Source: Candidatus Kryptoniota bacterium (lineage in GTDB: Bacteria; Bacteroidota; Ignavibacteria; Kryptoniales; JAKASW01). From it: a stretch of 59,759 nucleotides of DNA. Below the pieces are notes generated by a model that did no database searches, was not told the DNA's origin, and saw nothing but the letters and a program-made list of their open reading frames with translations. Shown piece after piece: positions 38,301 to 46,707 of the stretch (position 1 is the first letter of the stretch; the number at the start of each line of letters is the position of its first letter). Both the position numbers and the translations under genes were made by a program. The stretch is taken from the NCBI GenBank assembly GCA_036567965.1, contig DATCTN010000011.1:1-59759 (forward strand), read 5' to 3'.

Positions 38301-39077
38301 GGCTCATTCTATAACACCGACAGCACCGGCAGCAGTGCCGCTGGTACCGGAGAGACATCTGCTGATATGAAAACAGAATCGACATACACCGGTGCCTCGT
38401 GGGATTTTATATCGACATGGGCCATAAACGGCTCGATCAACAGCGGCTACCCGTATCTTCCCGCGGTTGACCATTCTCTTCCCGTTCAGGCTACAAACTT
38501 TGTTGCAACTGCAGATGTAGGATCGGTTACACTATCATGGAAGACGCAATCTGAATTGGCGAATGCCGGCTTCAACATCCTCCGCGAAGATCCCGGTACC
38601 TCCACATTCAAACTCATTTCAAGTTATACGAGCAATGATAGCTTGAAGGGCCTCGGCACAAGCTCAGCAGGAAGGATCTACAATTTCACCGATTCGAAAG
38701 TAATTTCGGGTGACACTTACAGATACAAGATACAAAGCGTATCCACAGGAGGAACGACGAAAGATTTATCTACACTTTCTGTAACTGTAGATGTTCCGAA
38801 GACCTATGCTCTCTACCAGAACTATCCGAACCCATTCAACCCGAGTACGACAATACGGTTTGATCTGAAACAAGCTTCTAATGTGACGTTAGAGATATAC
38901 AACACATTAGGACAAAGGGTGGAGAAATGGAGTAATGGAGTAATGGGGGCAGGCAGATACAACGAAGTGGTGAACATGTCACGATACGCGAGTGGAATCT
39001 ACTTCTACAGGATCACCGCCATCGGGATTAATGGAGAGAGATTCATCGAGACAAAGAAAATGCTCGAGTTGAAATGA
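35385..39077 (+). CDS. Large T9SS-sorted surface protein with two GLUG blocks
   Basis: 1230 residues. ATG 35385 has GGAGGAGAG directly upstream, and a signal peptide covers about 1-28. GLUG block one (about 30-515) begins TETAPSGSGTSASPHIIANL. Two fibronectin/Ig-like domains (about 523-725) share an RFLYGT / KFVYGT strand. GLUG block two (726-1025) begins with nearly the same words, TETAPSGSGTSSDPHIIAGL, so the protein arose by internal duplication. The fibronectin-like domain (1029-1135) and T9SS sorting domain (1141-1230) close it. The sorting domain is not that of the sister GLUG gene but nearly identical in DNA to the tail of the gene cut by the right window edge. A severed alternative tail follows its stop. 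Confidence 0.92.
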   Translation: MKERTYTLIAPALLFIITVGSLFLSTAHAQTETAPSGSGTSASPHIIANLNNLAWLQDVHNDSAWGDYYLQTADIDASSDTSWNSGAGFTPIGGSGNSFAGTYDGGGHTISGLFISLSNSPWSVGMFASLYGGATVKNLGLVNVNITGATAVGGLAGIVNFSTVQNCYVSGTVHGSGTQLGGLVGEASGTTNPSTIYAVITNSHSSAAVTGDSDDVGGLIGSLGTLATVTGSYSTGNVESTNPANQYTGGLIGYASLVTSIRTSYSTGNVTGKNYVGGLVGIDNGVNTTSSVIDSSYATGTVSGATYVGGFIGESIETGITNSHSSGRVLATGNYSGGFVGDNISASTVSDCYCTGSDSGASDAGGFLGAGGSFASVTASYSTGKCQGGSNVGGFAGYIYNHGISNCYSMDTVIATGSGVGGFVGEDQGAGVDKCYSTGSVTGGSLVGGLIGDNIGGSTNSLWDTQTSGQSSSSYGDIAATTSQMQTQSTYTTYSWDFTSTWAIDPGINGGFPGFAWQSQYAPAAPSAATGAGTGITWSSVTLNGNVSPHKDTTTVKFVYGTSSGVYPDTVAATQSPIYGYGPISVSKAISSLTASTTYYYRVIASNLLGPAVGSELSFTTTAAPSAPTAMTDSVSSIASTTAISYGTVNPNGDTTTVRFLYGTVSGTYHDSVVATQSPLTGYSSTHVTANLSGLTPGQTYYLRVSASSILSYERGSEISFTTVASTETAPSGSGTSSDPHIIAGLDNLKWLQDASNDTAWGDYYKQTANINASPTSTWNSGTGLSPIGNSSTPFSGSYDGQGHTIDSLHISRTGSNYQGLFGTLGSSAVVESLGVTNASVSGNDFVGALAGWVESGASVTSCYTSGSVYAGHGDCGGLIGESDGTVATSFSNCNITGGSVYSMGGFIGYTDGGSITNCYSTGRVNVSCAGAGGLVGNHTSAAIDDCYSVSKVSAPNTYGGLIGGNYGGSVTGSFYNTDSTGSSAAGTGETSADMKTESTYTGASWDFISTWAINGSINSGYPYLPAVDHSLPVQATNFVATADVGSVTLSWKTQSELANAGFNILREDPGTSTFKLISSYTSNDSLKGLGTSSAGRIYNFTDSKVISGDTYRYKIQSVSTGGTTKDLSTLSVTVDVPKTYALYQNYPNPFNPSTTIRFDLKQASNVTLEIYNTLGQRVEKWSNGVMGAGRYNEVVNMSRYASGIYFYRITAIGINGERFIETKKMLELK

Positions 39078-39096
39078 CATTGTCAATTCGACGAGA

Positions 39097-39113
39097 GTCC
39101 GCCCCTGGCGGAC
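39097..39113 (+). repeat. Small perfect palindrome at the tail junction
   Basis: GTCCGCC, a three-base loop, then GGCGGAC. It lies between the stop of the 1230-residue gene and the orphan sorting-domain tail. No T run, so it is not an obvious terminator. Confidence 0.6.
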
Positions 39114-39128
39114 GCGGGCAGAAGCGCA

Positions 39129-39254
39129 GGCAGATTCAACGAGAATATAAACATGAGTAGGTTCGCGAGCGGTGTGTATTTGTACCGGATTAGTGCGATA
39201 GGAAACGACGGACAGAGATTCGAGTCGATTAAGAAGTTTATGCTCATGAAATAG
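39129..39254 (+). pseudogene. Orphan tail of a T9SS sorting domain
   Basis: This open stretch encodes the last 41 residues of a sorting domain (GRFNENINMSRFASGVYLYR onward, ending KKFMLMK) with no start of its own. Its DNA, and the terminator after it, are nearly identical to the 3' end of the first GLUG gene (34320-34502). It therefore looks like the original tail of the preceding gene, cut off when a different tail was recombined in ahead of it. Confidence 0.8.
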
Positions 39255-39281
39255 AAGCAGAGTCCTATCTGGAAATGGAGA

Positions 39282-39315
39282 GTCCCGTCGTGAGAGATTG
39301 TGACGGGACTTTTTT
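39282..39315 (+). terminator. Rho-independent terminator after the orphan tail
   Basis: GTCCCGTC (39282-39289) pairs with GACGGGAC (39302-39309), followed by TTTTTT. Duplicate of the hairpin at 34473. Confidence 0.85.
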
Positions 39316-39365
39316 GTTTTTTGATTATCAGTTCGTCGAGCCCCTCTCGATGCGGAGGAACGCGA

Positions 39366-39887
39366 TTAGCTTTTGCCTTTCTCTACTACCTTCATCACTT
39401 TACTGACCCAAGCTCGACTCTTGCCGAGATAGATAGCCAACTCAGATTGGTTTCTGATAATTTCACTGTCGATGAGCGATTTATACTCCAGAGCTCTCTT
39501 CAGTGGATCTGTTTTCATAACAGATGGTTCCTTTGCATCAAGACGAATCCTATTGTCGCAAAGAGCGGTTGACAGACTTTCAATACCGACGTTCTGAAGA
39601 TTGAAGTATTGAGCCAGTTTCGCTGAATCGAGATTGAAAACATTCTCGCCTCTCTCGATTTTCTTGCAGATTATTGGAAGCTGAAGATTAAAAAGTTGGT
39701 AGATTTGGGTGGGCCGGGGGCAAAGCACACAGATCTGCCGACTCCAATTCACACTCCTGACGAGTTGCAGAGTACTCCGGAATCCATGCCGACACGACAA
39801 AAAAATTCTCGACATCGTCTCATGTATCCTTTCTCCGTTTGATTCCTGAACGTTTAGTTCACTTACAGTTGGTAAGTCAATTCTCAA
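39366..39887 (-). CDS. ParB/HTH-like protein, copy 1
   Basis: 173-residue frame. The C-terminal part DPLKRALEYKSLIDSEIIRN then QSELAIYLGKSRAWVSKVMK is a helix-turn-helix like that of ParB/KorB proteins and recombinase-associated regulators. The middle (PTQIYQLFNLQLPIICKK, then RGENVF) is shared with the frame at 46176 but the N-termini differ, so the true start is probably inside the frame. Its upstream half lies over the 90-base repeat at 39633-39724. No ParA partner is near. It may be a DNA-binding regulator or a piece of a mobile cassette; the ParB call rests on the helix-turn-helix only. Confidence 0.55.
   Translation of the reverse strand: MRIDLPTVSELNVQESNGERIHETMSRIFLSCRHGFRSTLQLVRSVNWSRQICVLCPRPTQIYQLFNLQLPIICKKIERGENVFNLDSAKLAQYFNLQNVGIESLSTALCDNRIRLDAKEPSVMKTDPLKRALEYKSLIDSEIIRNQSELAIYLGKSRAWVSKVMKVVEKGKS
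39633..39724 (-). repeat. 90-base block, copy G, inside ParB/HTH-like frame 1
   Basis: The stretch reading forward as TTGGTAGATTTGGGTGGGCC and its left flank match 46472-46563 and 55780-55870. This copy has the most changes at the GAGGAGCAAA end (GGGGGCAAA here). Confidence 0.65.
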
Positions 39888-39950
39888 GGGGACGCCAAAT
39901 GTTCAACCCTGTTACAGGTATCTCTCCGGCGGTGCGTTCGTCTGAGAAGA

Positions 39951-40844
39951 TTAATTCAGAAGATGACTTTTGAACTCCCTCGGACTCATGCCAACTTCCT
40001 TTTTGAATAAGCGGGAAAAGTATGGTGGGTTCTGGAAACCGAGATGGTAAGCGATTTCAGAAATACTTTGATCACCGGCAATAAGCATGTTCTTGGCTTC
40101 TGAGATCACATAGAGATGAATCAGTTCTAAAGCAGTCTTGCCTGTTTCCTCCTTCAATAGGTCGCTTAAGTACTTTGGCGACAGATGAAGTTGGGAAGCG
40201 ATGTAGTTCACAGATGGCAATCCCTTTTCTCCTGCCTCACCTTTTCCGAAATACGCGTCCAGGCTCTCGTTGACCTTCGTAATCGCTTTGCCCAGTATTG
40301 GCTTTCGGTCAACAAATTGTCTTTTGTAAAACCGTTGGGCATACTTCAACATTGAATCCAAATGCGAAAGGATTATGGACTTGCTGAACTCATCCGGATT
40401 GTCGTGGTACTCCGTTCCCATCTTGTGAAACAACGACCACATAATTTCTTTTTCTCTTGGAGATAGGTGAAGCGCTTCATGAATCTCATAATCGAAGAAA
40501 TTGTATTTCTTGATTTCCATGAAGAGAGGATGTCCCATCAAAAAATCTTCATGAAGATGAATAGCGAATCCTTTTTCTGCCAATTCAAGTCCACGAGCAG
40601 TGATAATTTGTCGCGGTCCTGTAAAAAACATGAGACCTCTGTCGTGGTCGTATTTCGTTTTGCCATACCATAGCTCGCCTGCTTTGACTTTTTTAAAGCA
40701 GATGATATAGCAATCACACGTGAACTCCGCGTTCTTTCTAAAGGCAGACGGGCCCTCAAGAAGGTTCAAGCTGAACAGCGGATGTTCAGGAGGTGGAAAA
40801 CCCTCTGCCTGGTCTAGCTCACTGATTGTTTTAAAGTGACTCAT
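39951..40844 (-). CDS. AraC family transcriptional regulator
   Basis: 297 residues. The C-terminal third holds the double helix-turn-helix of AraC/XylS proteins: NYIASQLHLSPKYLSDLLKE is the first and ISEIAYHLGFQNPPYFSRLF the second, followed by KEVGMSPREFK. The N-terminal half is cupin-like and carries no recognised ligand motif. It lies at the downstream end of the minus-strand redox gene run and probably controls it, as is common for small AraC-linked oxidoreductase clusters. ATG 40844; ribosome site weak. Confidence 0.93.
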   Translation of the reverse strand: MSHFKTISELDQAEGFPPPEHPLFSLNLLEGPSAFRKNAEFTCDCYIICFKKVKAGELWYGKTKYDHDRGLMFFTGPRQIITARGLELAEKGFAIHLHEDFLMGHPLFMEIKKYNFFDYEIHEALHLSPREKEIMWSLFHKMGTEYHDNPDEFSKSIILSHLDSMLKYAQRFYKRQFVDRKPILGKAITKVNESLDAYFGKGEAGEKGLPSVNYIASQLHLSPKYLSDLLKEETGKTALELIHLYVISEAKNMLIAGDQSISEIAYHLGFQNPPYFSRLFKKEVGMSPREFKSHLLN

Positions 40845-40895
40845 GCTTTCGCCACAAATTAAACAAGATCATAACCAGCCACAACTTTCGAACTA

Positions 40896-41429
40896 TCACC
40901 GGCTGCCTCCGGTCTGCTGTTGTTTTCCGGCAAACACATGATACGTGGCGGCATCCCAGGCATTGTGAATGCCGGTGAACAGCAGCAGCAGCGCCCCGGC
41001 TCCAACAAGAAAAAGGGCAGGCCGCGCATTGGGACGAACAATCAAAGCCGACAGAGCCAGCACCACGTACGCGGTTAAAGGAAGCAGGGCATGAAACAGC
41101 CAATCCTCAAACACGGGCTCGTAATCGGTTTGCATTCGCATGCGTCGAGCCACAATGATCGTGTACACTATCCCGCAGAGTCCCAGTAAGCCCCAAAGAA
41201 TCGCGACCGTTTCAATACCATCCCATGGAGCGCTTACAACTGATGAAAGCAACAGCACTACCCCAAAATGGACCACGCTTGGAGTCGCGAATGCGGCCCC
41301 AGTCTGCCACGTCCGTACCGCTCGCCTTTCGGCAATGAGCGCAATGACAACGAACTGCAATCCGATCAGAGCACCGGCAGACGAGCCGACAATTATATAA
41401 AAGTTTTCCCACCCGTTGAGAGCCGTCAT
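40896..41429 (-). CDS. Small multi-pass membrane protein, unknown function
   Basis: 177 residues with four to five hydrophobic segments (about 10-30, 48-66, 75-93, 112-130 and 136-155). The first is rich in small residues (IIVGSSAGALIGLQFVVIAL), and an Arg-rich loop RRMRMQTDYEP precedes the fourth. I do not recognise a named family. It lies in the run of redox genes and upstream of the AraC regulator on the same strand, so it may share their regulation. No catalytic motif seen. Confidence 0.75.
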   Translation of the reverse strand: MTALNGWENFYIIVGSSAGALIGLQFVVIALIAERRAVRTWQTGAAFATPSVVHFGVVLLLSSVVSAPWDGIETVAILWGLLGLCGIVYTIIVARRMRMQTDYEPVFEDWLFHALLPLTAYVVLALSALIVRPNARPALFLVGAGALLLLFTGIHNAWDAATYHVFAGKQQQTGGSR

Positions 41430-41470
41430 GTCCTTACCTCTTCTTCATCTTTTGTGTATTCTATTTGATT

Positions 41471-42331
<861 letters not shown>

Positions 42332-42393
42332 TCAAATATTTTCAAGGTTTCCTGACTGAACAGACTTCTGATTTCTTGAGGAGTCATTACTTA

Positions 42394-42972
42394 TTACGAA
42401 TTGGGTTTGTTTATACCAAGGTTTTCGCGAATGTATTTTTCGGGAGTTTCAATAACTCCCGCAATAAATGTTGCAAGACTCTTCTGTGAAATAACTGATC
42501 CTTTTTCTGGTTCGCCTTTCTTTGTTATTTCATAATCGACTTCATCAACGTCTGTGAACCAGGTCGGCCGTAAGATTGTGTATTCAAGTTTCGATGCTTC
42601 GATAACATCGGCGGCTTTCCGATATGGTATTAAGACCGGCTTCAAGGGTTGATTGTAAATCCCAATAGAGCTGATAAAGATAAGCCTCTTCACGCCCATA
42701 TCGTTCATCGCCTCGACAATATTGCCTGCCATTTTCGCCAAATCACCCGCGAGGTTTGCGTACACAATATCGATTCCAGCCATGGCTTTTTTCACATCGT
42801 CGAGATTTAGGACGTCTCCCTCTATGATGCGGCAATTAGCAACATCATGATTCCTCAATCGGCGGGCATTCCGCACAAATAAGGTCAAGCGATAATTTCC
42901 ATCGTGTACCAGCATATCGACCACTTTACTTGCGATGTTTCCGCTGGCGCCCAAAATCAGTACGTTTTTCAT
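42394..42972 (-). CDS. NAD(P)-binding atypical SDR (NmrA/YwnB-like)
   Basis: 192 residues from ATG 42972; an upstream TTG (42984) would add four residues. The Rossmann motif is ILGASGNIASKVV, typical of atypical short-chain dehydrogenases of the NAD(P)-binding PF13460 type. Other markers are VEAMNDMGVKRLIFISSIGI and YTILRPTWFTD. Such proteins act as NADPH-dependent reductases or redox sensors; activity cannot be fixed from sequence. Part of the minus-strand redox run, 71 bases before the aldo/keto reductase. Confidence 0.9.
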   Translation of the reverse strand: MKNVLILGASGNIASKVVDMLVHDGNYRLTLFVRNARRLRNHDVANCRIIEGDVLNLDDVKKAMAGIDIVYANLAGDLAKMAGNIVEAMNDMGVKRLIFISSIGIYNQPLKPVLIPYRKAADVIEASKLEYTILRPTWFTDVDEVDYEITKKGEPEKGSVISQKSLATFIAGVIETPEKYIRENLGINKPNS

Positions 42973-43098
42973 GTCGTTAACCAAGATTTGTCAGGAACAA
43001 ATGATTGATTCACAGTGGCTCATTGACACATTTTTCCGATCAGTTCGGTATTCCCTCTGACAACACTGAAGGACAATTCTAAGATATTCTTGTTCATT

Positions 43099-43506
43099 TC
43101 ACTCGTTCACTTTTTTGTTGTATTGTGCATCGCTGACCTTTTCCAACCAGTCGGCGGTTTTACCGCCGAGATGTTCTTGGATAGCAAGATGTGTCATACC
43201 CACTGTGGCCGTGGCCCCATGCCAATGTTTTTCACCCGGCGGAATCCATACTACGTCACCCGGATGAATTTTCTCGATCGACCCTCCCCAACGTTGTACC
43301 AAACCGCTACCTGCAGTCACGACAAGCGTTTGCCCGAGAGGGTGGGTGTGCCATGCTGTCCGAGCGCCCGGCGCCAATGTGACACTCGCGCCCCAGACAC
43401 GTGCCGGATCGGGCGCTTCAAATAGTGGATCGATACGCACATTGCCTGTGAAATATTCAGCCGATCCCTTATCGGAAGGCCGAGTGCCAGTTCTTTTTAT
43501 GTTCAT
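43099..43506 (-). CDS. Cupin-domain protein (mandelonitrile-lyase-like / YhhW-like)
   Basis: 135 residues forming a single cupin. The metal motif is seen as [19 protein letters not shown] (His-x-His plus Gln) and the second half as [17 protein letters not shown]. Close relatives are annotated as cupins beside carboxymuconolactone decarboxylases or as R-mandelonitrile-lyase-like proteins. The N-terminus [20 protein letters not shown] is typical of this group. AAGGAA lies seven bases before the ATG. Probably a cytoplasmic metal-dependent enzyme of the redox/detoxification run. Confidence 0.9.
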   Translation of the reverse strand: MNIKRTGTRPSDKGSAEYFTGNVRIDPLFEAPDPARVWGASVTLAPGARTAWHTHPLGQTLVVTAGSGLVQRWGGSIEKIHPGDVVWIPPGEKHWHGATATVGMTHLAIQEHLGGKTADWLEKVSDAQYNKKVNE

Positions 43507-43566
43507 ATTTTATTTCCTTTCACGCTACTCCTACTTATAGAATTTAGATTCTTACGATTACTAAGT

Positions 43567-43938
43567 TTAGCGAGGAGAGATCTTGATGGTTGCCGAACGG
43601 GCGCGCTGACCGATCATTGAGCTCAGATATTTGCTGCGCCCATACTTCTCGCGGTAAGCCTCGTCGATCCGATCGTTGATGGCGCTTTTGACCGGCTGAA
43701 AGGATACTTCCTTCGTGATTCCAGCGGCAGTGATCCGTCCCGCCCTCTGGCGGATTGCAGCCTGGTACCAACTGGACTTCTGCCCGTTGTATGCTCGCAC
43801 ATAAAGGCCGTCTCCGACCACAACAGACCAGATCCACGTCGGCGTTCCGTAAGTCTTGCTGTCCTCGCGGAAGGGTGAGATATGCAGATCATTGGCCCTG
43901 GCGATCTTGCTCAATTCATCTTTCAACCATTTTGCCAT
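43567..43938 (-). CDS. DUF2255 family protein
   Basis: 123 residues over the full domain length. Characteristic elements are FREDSKTYGTPTWIWSVVV, then LYVRAYNGQKSSWYQAAIRQ, a pattern like that of flavin-binding pyridoxamine-oxidase-like proteins. GGAGGT lies five bases before the ATG. Function unknown. It follows the zinc alcohol dehydrogenase by 36 bases and is surely co-transcribed with it. Confidence 0.88.
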   Translation of the reverse strand: MAKWLKDELSKIARANDLHISPFREDSKTYGTPTWIWSVVVGDGLYVRAYNGQKSSWYQAAIRQRAGRITAAGITKEVSFQPVKSAINDRIDEAYREKYGRSKYLSSMIGQRARSATIKISPR

Positions 43939-43974
43939 TCTTGAACCTCCTTCAACCTCTTTCAGGTTGCGAAC

Positions 43975-44991
43975 TCAAGGGAGCAGCAGCGCTTTGATCG
44001 CACGCCGCTCGTCCATGGCACGGTAACCTTCCGCCACCCTGTCAAGTGGCAGAGTCAGATCGAAGACCTTGCCGGGGTTGATTTTCCGGTTCCACACAAG
44101 ATTGATCAACTCAGGCAGGTAACGTCGCACCGGGGCGGGCCCGCCATGAAGATGGATGTGAGTGTGGAAAAGTTCCTCTCCACGAAGCTCGACTCCGTGC
44201 GGAACGCCGACGTAGCTGACGAAACCGCCCGGACGAGTCGAACGGATTGCCTGCATCATCGATTCCTGAGTGCCAACGCACTCCAATACTGAGTCGGCGC
44301 CGATTCCGTTTGTCAAATCCTTAATATGTTGAACACCGTTGTCGCCGCGCTCGGTCACGATGTCGGTCGCACCGAACTCGCGGGCGAGCTTTTGCCGCGA
44401 TTCGTGACGGCTCATCGCGATGATTCGCTTGGCACCCATCTGCTTCGCGGAAAGCACGCCGAGTAGTCCGACTGCACCGTCACCAACTACTACGGCCGTC
44501 GAGGCCGGCTTCACGTTCGCTGCATCGGCAGCGAACCAGCCGGTGCCCATCACATCTGAGAGCGTCAGCAAACTTGGAATTAAGTCCTCTGACGGAATAC
44601 CTGGCGTTGGAACAAGAGTACCGTCTGCGAGCGGAATGCGAAGAAATGGCGCCTGCGCTCCTGCAACCAATTCTTTCTGTTCACAGGACGACTGGTAGCC
44701 GGCTCGGCAGTGCGGACAGGTATTATCGGAAGCGAAGAATGAACCGATGACGAATTGACCGGCTTTGATGGACTTGACAGCGCTTCCGACTTCCTCGACG
44801 ATCCCGCAGTATTCATGACCAAATGGGGTTGGCTGAGTAATGAGATTGATGCCGCGGTAAGTCCAAAGGTCAGAGCCGCACACGCAGGTCGCCGAAATCC
44901 TGATGATGGCGTCTGTTGGTTTGATGATCTTCGGGTCCTCACGCTCCTCGAACCGCACGTCGCGCGGACCGTATAATACTGTTGCTTTCAA
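43975..44991 (-). CDS. Zinc-dependent alcohol dehydrogenase family protein
   Basis: 338 residues of the medium-chain dehydrogenase/reductase superfamily. The catalytic zinc site is CGSDLWTYRG with GHEYCGIVEEVG. A reduced structural zinc lobe has Cys residues in NTCPHCRAGYQSSC. The cofactor motif is VVGDGAVGLLGVLSA. It starts with TTG 44991 (AAGGT nine bases upstream); no ATG is near. Substrate unknown; likely an aldehyde or alcohol in a detoxification or sugar-redox pathway. Middle of the minus-strand redox run. Confidence 0.92.
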   Translation of the reverse strand: MKATVLYGPRDVRFEEREDPKIIKPTDAIIRISATCVCGSDLWTYRGINLITQPTPFGHEYCGIVEEVGSAVKSIKAGQFVIGSFFASDNTCPHCRAGYQSSCEQKELVAGAQAPFLRIPLADGTLVPTPGIPSEDLIPSLLTLSDVMGTGWFAADAANVKPASTAVVVGDGAVGLLGVLSAKQMGAKRIIAMSRHESRQKLAREFGATDIVTERGDNGVQHIKDLTNGIGADSVLECVGTQESMMQAIRSTRPGGFVSYVGVPHGVELRGEELFHTHIHLHGGPAPVRRYLPELINLVWNRKINPGKVFDLTLPLDRVAEGYRAMDERRAIKALLLP

Positions 44992-45057
44992 GTTGGGGTT
45001 ACCTTTCTTTCTTTATCATTAGTGAAATCTTTTTTCTAAATCTGCAGCGAGATGCAC

Positions 45058-46164
<1,107 letters not shown>

Positions 46165-46175
46165 TTACGTCAACT

Positions 46176-46652
46176 TTATTTCTTGTCATGAACGCTTTGC
46201 AGCCGAAATTTTGAAGATTTTAGAATCTTCATCACCTTACTTATCCACATCCGACTTGTCCCAAGATATGCCGCGAGCTCAGACTGGTTCTTTACAATAC
46301 CAGTATGAATGAGCGACCTGTATTCGAGGGCTCGCTTCAATGGATCGACTCTCTGAGTGGGAAGTTTATACCTGTCGACCTGGATTGAGGTATCGCGAAG
46401 AGTAGTTGACAAGGATTCAATATTAACGTTCTTAAAGTTGAGATACTGACCGAGTCTGGTCGAATCGAGATAGAAAACGTTCTCTCCTCTTCCGATTTTC
46501 CGGCAGATTATTGGAAACTGAAGATTAAAAAGTTGGTGGAATTGGGTGGACCGAGGAGCAAAGCTAGTCAACGACTGGCTTTTTTGTTTACCACATTTGC
46601 CACCACTGATCCGAATAAAAAGATTCCGAATTTTGAGTTGTGAATCCGTCAT
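46176..46652 (-). CDS. ParB/HTH-like protein, copy 2
   Basis: About 158 residues if started at ATG 46652. The open frame reaches 46733 but would overlap the end of the receptor gene. C-terminal ParB/KorB-like helix-turn-helix: DPLKRALEYRSLIHTGIVKN then QSELAAYLGTSRMWISKVMK. Identity with copy 1 (39366) begins at APRSTQFHQLFNLQFPIIC and continues RGENVFYLDSTRLGQYLNFK. N-terminal residues before this are not shared. It stands directly upstream of the redox run and downstream of the receptor, so the two copies bracket the redox run. Confidence 0.55.
   Translation of the reverse strand: MTDSQLKIRNLFIRISGGKCGKQKSQSLTSFAPRSTQFHQLFNLQFPIICRKIGRGENVFYLDSTRLGQYLNFKNVNIESLSTTLRDTSIQVDRYKLPTQRVDPLKRALEYRSLIHTGIVKNQSELAAYLGTSRMWISKVMKILKSSKFRLQSVHDKK
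46472..46563 (-). repeat. 90-base block, copy E, inside ParB/HTH-like frame 2
   Basis: Forward reading AATTGGGTGGACCGAGGAGC closes the block. It matches 39633-39724 and 55780-55870 over about 90 bases. A hairpin with T run follows immediately on the plus strand. Confidence 0.7.
46564..46586 (+). terminator. Hairpin with T run next to 90-base block E
   Basis: GCTAGTC, loop AAC, GACTGGC, then six T. It would end plus-strand transcription, yet no plus-strand gene precedes it. The same arrangement occurs beside copy F at 55875. Confidence 0.6.
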
Positions 46653-46707
46653 TCCACGCTTTCGATTTCCCTTGTCTCTCTTGTGACTGAAAGCCGCCTT
46701 GTCCTTC

